The position numbers were made by a program, and so were the translations under genes. The notes beneath the pieces are model-generated. The model saw only the letters and a program-made list of their open reading frames with translations. It was not told the origin of the DNA and searched no databases. This document shows positions 30,396 through 31,662 of a DNA stretch of 31,662 nt, piece after piece. Every line of letters begins with the position of its first letter. Position 1 is the first letter of the stretch. Source of the DNA: JAJZQD01 sp021847735 (lineage in GTDB: Bacteria; Bacillota; Thermincolia; Thermincolales; UBA2595); the NCBI GenBank assembly GCA_027324025.1, contig DAHVYW010000078.1, positions 1-31,662 on the forward strand, read 5' to 3'.

Positions 30396-31049
30396 ATGAA
30401 TCTGGAAAAATTGAGAAAAGAGGTTTCCGGTTTATGTACTGTTAAAACAAAATTTACTTGCGATTCACGTTTATCCAGAATCTGCCCGGCTTATATCATA
30501 AATCAAGGACTGTCCTCGTACAAAATATTAATTTTAAATAGTTTATCTAATGAAGAAACTATTCAGGTAGAAGCACATGAATTAGCTCACCTTTTATTAG
30601 CTCACTTAAATCCCGGATTAATTTCTTTTACACCCAAAGGAACCCGGCCAATTGATTGGTTGAAAGAAGCAGTTAATAATACTATTTCACATAAAACAAT
30701 TATTGACATTCTTTTAACTGATTATAATATAAGTAGTGACGTACATCTTGCGGGACTTTCCAGTTCAATTAATGGGATTTCAAAACAAATTGAAAAGTGT
30801 TATTGTTTACCGGACTTAATAAAAGTCAGATTAGGAGTAATTTTATTTGATATTGAACGCACATTACCAAACTCAGAAGTTGAAGTGGCAAGAGTTAGCT
30901 CCATGAATTCAAGAGTTAGGGAAGCTCTGGTTGCTTCTCGCAACCATCTTTCGTTAATTAGCACCAAGATGGAAAGGGCAGCCCAGTATCAAGAAGTAAG
31001 AAATTTTATAGAGAGTATATGGTGCAAACCGGAACCACTCTTCTCTTAA
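30396..31049 (+). CDS. HExxH metallopeptidase-like protein (ImmA/IrrE-type)
   Basis: A 217-residue protein with H61-E-L-A-H65 in EAHELAHLLLAHLNPG, the zinc motif of ImmA/IrrE-like gluzincin-type peptidases. Its position near residue 60 fits an IrrE-type domain whose N-terminus was trimmed. The rest, including LSSSINGISKQIEKCYCLPD and several helices, is not recognised. Such proteins often cleave repressors of mobile elements or act in toxin-antitoxin settings. No repressor gene is next to it in view. AAGGTG lies 8 nt before the ATG at 30396; the frame is open to a TTG at 30372 without a site. The AT-rich composition suggests recent acquisition. Confidence 0.7.
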   Translation: MNLEKLRKEVSGLCTVKTKFTCDSRLSRICPAYIINQGLSSYKILILNSLSNEETIQVEAHELAHLLLAHLNPGLISFTPKGTRPIDWLKEAVNNTISHKTIIDILLTDYNISSDVHLAGLSSSINGISKQIEKCYCLPDLIKVRLGVILFDIERTLPNSEVEVARVSSMNSRVREALVASRNHLSLISTKMERAAQYQEVRNFIESIWCKPEPLFS

Positions 31050-31067
31050 AAAAAGGAGTGAAAACTT

Positions 31068-31574
31068 TTGTACTTACCATTGGTTCGGAAAACCGGGATA
31101 GAGCAAATAATACCTACTGTTTCAGTTGTTTTGTTACTGAGCTTAGCCATTTATTTTTTACGTTTAACCACTGACTACAGTATTATTGTTTTCATTAGTT
31201 GTTTGATTTTGACAGCCTACAAGTTAGTAGTCCGATATACGATTACAAACAACCTCATAAAAGGTCTTAGACTCACCAAAGATCGTGAGTTTAAGGAAGC
31301 TATAGGACTTTTTGAACAGGTGTATGACTATTTTGACAAACATCCTTTTTTAGATAAATATAGGTCATTAATTCTTCTAAGTACAAGTAGTTACAGCTAC
31401 AAAGAACTTGCCTTGTTGAACATAGCATTTTGCTATACTCAACTTGGGGATAAGACAAATGCAACGAAATATTACAATGAGTGTTTAAAGTTGAATCCAA
31501 ACAATGGACCTGCTAAAACTTCATTAACCCAGCTAAAACGCAAAAAAATAAATAAACCAAAACCGGAGATTTAA
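31068..31574 (+). CDS. TPR-containing membrane protein
   Basis: A 168-residue protein with two N-terminal membrane helices (IIPTVSVVLLLSLAIYFL and SIIVFISCLILTAYKLVV). A soluble part with tetratricopeptide-like repeats follows: RLTKDREFKEAIGLFEQVYD and ALLNIAFCYTQLGDKTNATK, then YYNECLKLNPNN. The C-terminal end is basic. It probably binds a partner protein at the inner membrane face. AAAGGAGTG lies about 9 nt before the TTG start at 31068. It starts 18 nt after the HExxH gene, so the two are likely one operon. AT-rich like its neighbour. No closer family recognised. Confidence 0.7.
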   Translation: MYLPLVRKTGIEQIIPTVSVVLLLSLAIYFLRLTTDYSIIVFISCLILTAYKLVVRYTITNNLIKGLRLTKDREFKEAIGLFEQVYDYFDKHPFLDKYRSLILLSTSSYSYKELALLNIAFCYTQLGDKTNATKYYNECLKLNPNNGPAKTSLTQLKRKKINKPKPEI

Positions 31575-31662
31575 ATCCTCATGCTTAAAATAGAAACGTA
31601 AAAGAGGGCAATATTTCGACAAGTTCGTTTCCAGCCAAAGTACTAGACAAAATAGCCTTAGC

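Larger units (their letters stand above)
30230..31662. other. AT-rich segment, possible acquired island edge
   Basis: From about 30230 to the window end the DNA is plainly more AT-rich than the rest, in coding and intergenic parts alike (many AAA, TTA and ATA codons). It holds two small genes with unclear roles. 30211-30395 and 31575-31662 hold no gene I can support. No integrase, tRNA or repeat marking an end was seen, and the far boundary lies outside the window. Confidence 0.6.

Overview
The window looks like chromosome of an anaerobic, Gram-positive, spore-former-type Firmicute, most like the Peptococcaceae/Desulfotomaculum group. This is an inference. It rests on strong AGGAGG-type ribosome binding sites with many TTG/GTG starts, a SigI-RsgI pair, an S-layer (SLH) protein, YlbF- and YkuS-type proteins, rubrerythrin, an iron-sulfur flavoprotein, an orphan 2[4Fe-4S] ferredoxin and a stand-alone MetF-type reductase. 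No ribosomal RNA, tRNA, CRISPR array or transposase gene was seen.

Layout. 1-2483: a DUF1015 gene (-) and a lipoprotein polysaccharide deacetylase (+). 2557-6787: a minus-strand envelope cluster with a Gln-rich coiled-coil protein, an O-antigen-ligase-type membrane protein, a membrane protein with FG-GAP-like repeats and a lipoprotein. The last three overlap by 8 bp each, so they are probably translationally coupled. 6959-12983: a CapA-type phosphoesterase, a type II NADH dehydrogenase, a Gfo/Idh/MocA oxidoreductase, an iron-sulfur flavoprotein, rubrerythrin, a ferredoxin and a YkuS-family protein. 13133-13946: a yybP-ykoY (Mn2+) riboswitch with a terminator controlling a GDT1-family Mn2+ exporter. 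14033-21172: a PHP phosphoesterase fused to a flavodoxin-fold stub, a large SLH-anchored phosphodiester glycosidase, a YlbF protein, a cysteine-cluster protein and a chemoreceptor. 21391-23389: rsgI and sigI (-). 23625-28867: a patatin-like lipase, a TIGR03826-like zinc-ribbon protein, two related small membrane proteins, a YdjM-family membrane protein, a MetF homologue and a 58-residue protein (-). 29020-30210: a membrane-anchored thioredoxin-like protein and CcdA. 30230-31662: an AT-rich segment with a HExxH (ImmA/IrrE-like) protease and a TPR membrane protein.

Two things stand out. First, the thioredoxin gene is split by a TGA lying exactly at the first redox cysteine position (U-x-x-C). 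It is followed at once by a possible bacterial SECIS hairpin and then by ccdA. It reads best as a selenocysteine protein that takes electrons from CcdA outside the membrane, and ordinary gene calling would break it into two fragments. Second, four copies of a structured intergenic repeat (13-127, 13027-13094, 21194-21317, 27501-27678) share a core. Their outer arms, and in one copy the inner hairpin, differ in sequence while staying self-complementary. That is the pattern expected of a dispersed element kept by its fold. I do not recognise it as a named family.

Start codons were chosen from ribosome binding sites and family alignments known to me. All functional calls come from motif recognition without database searches.
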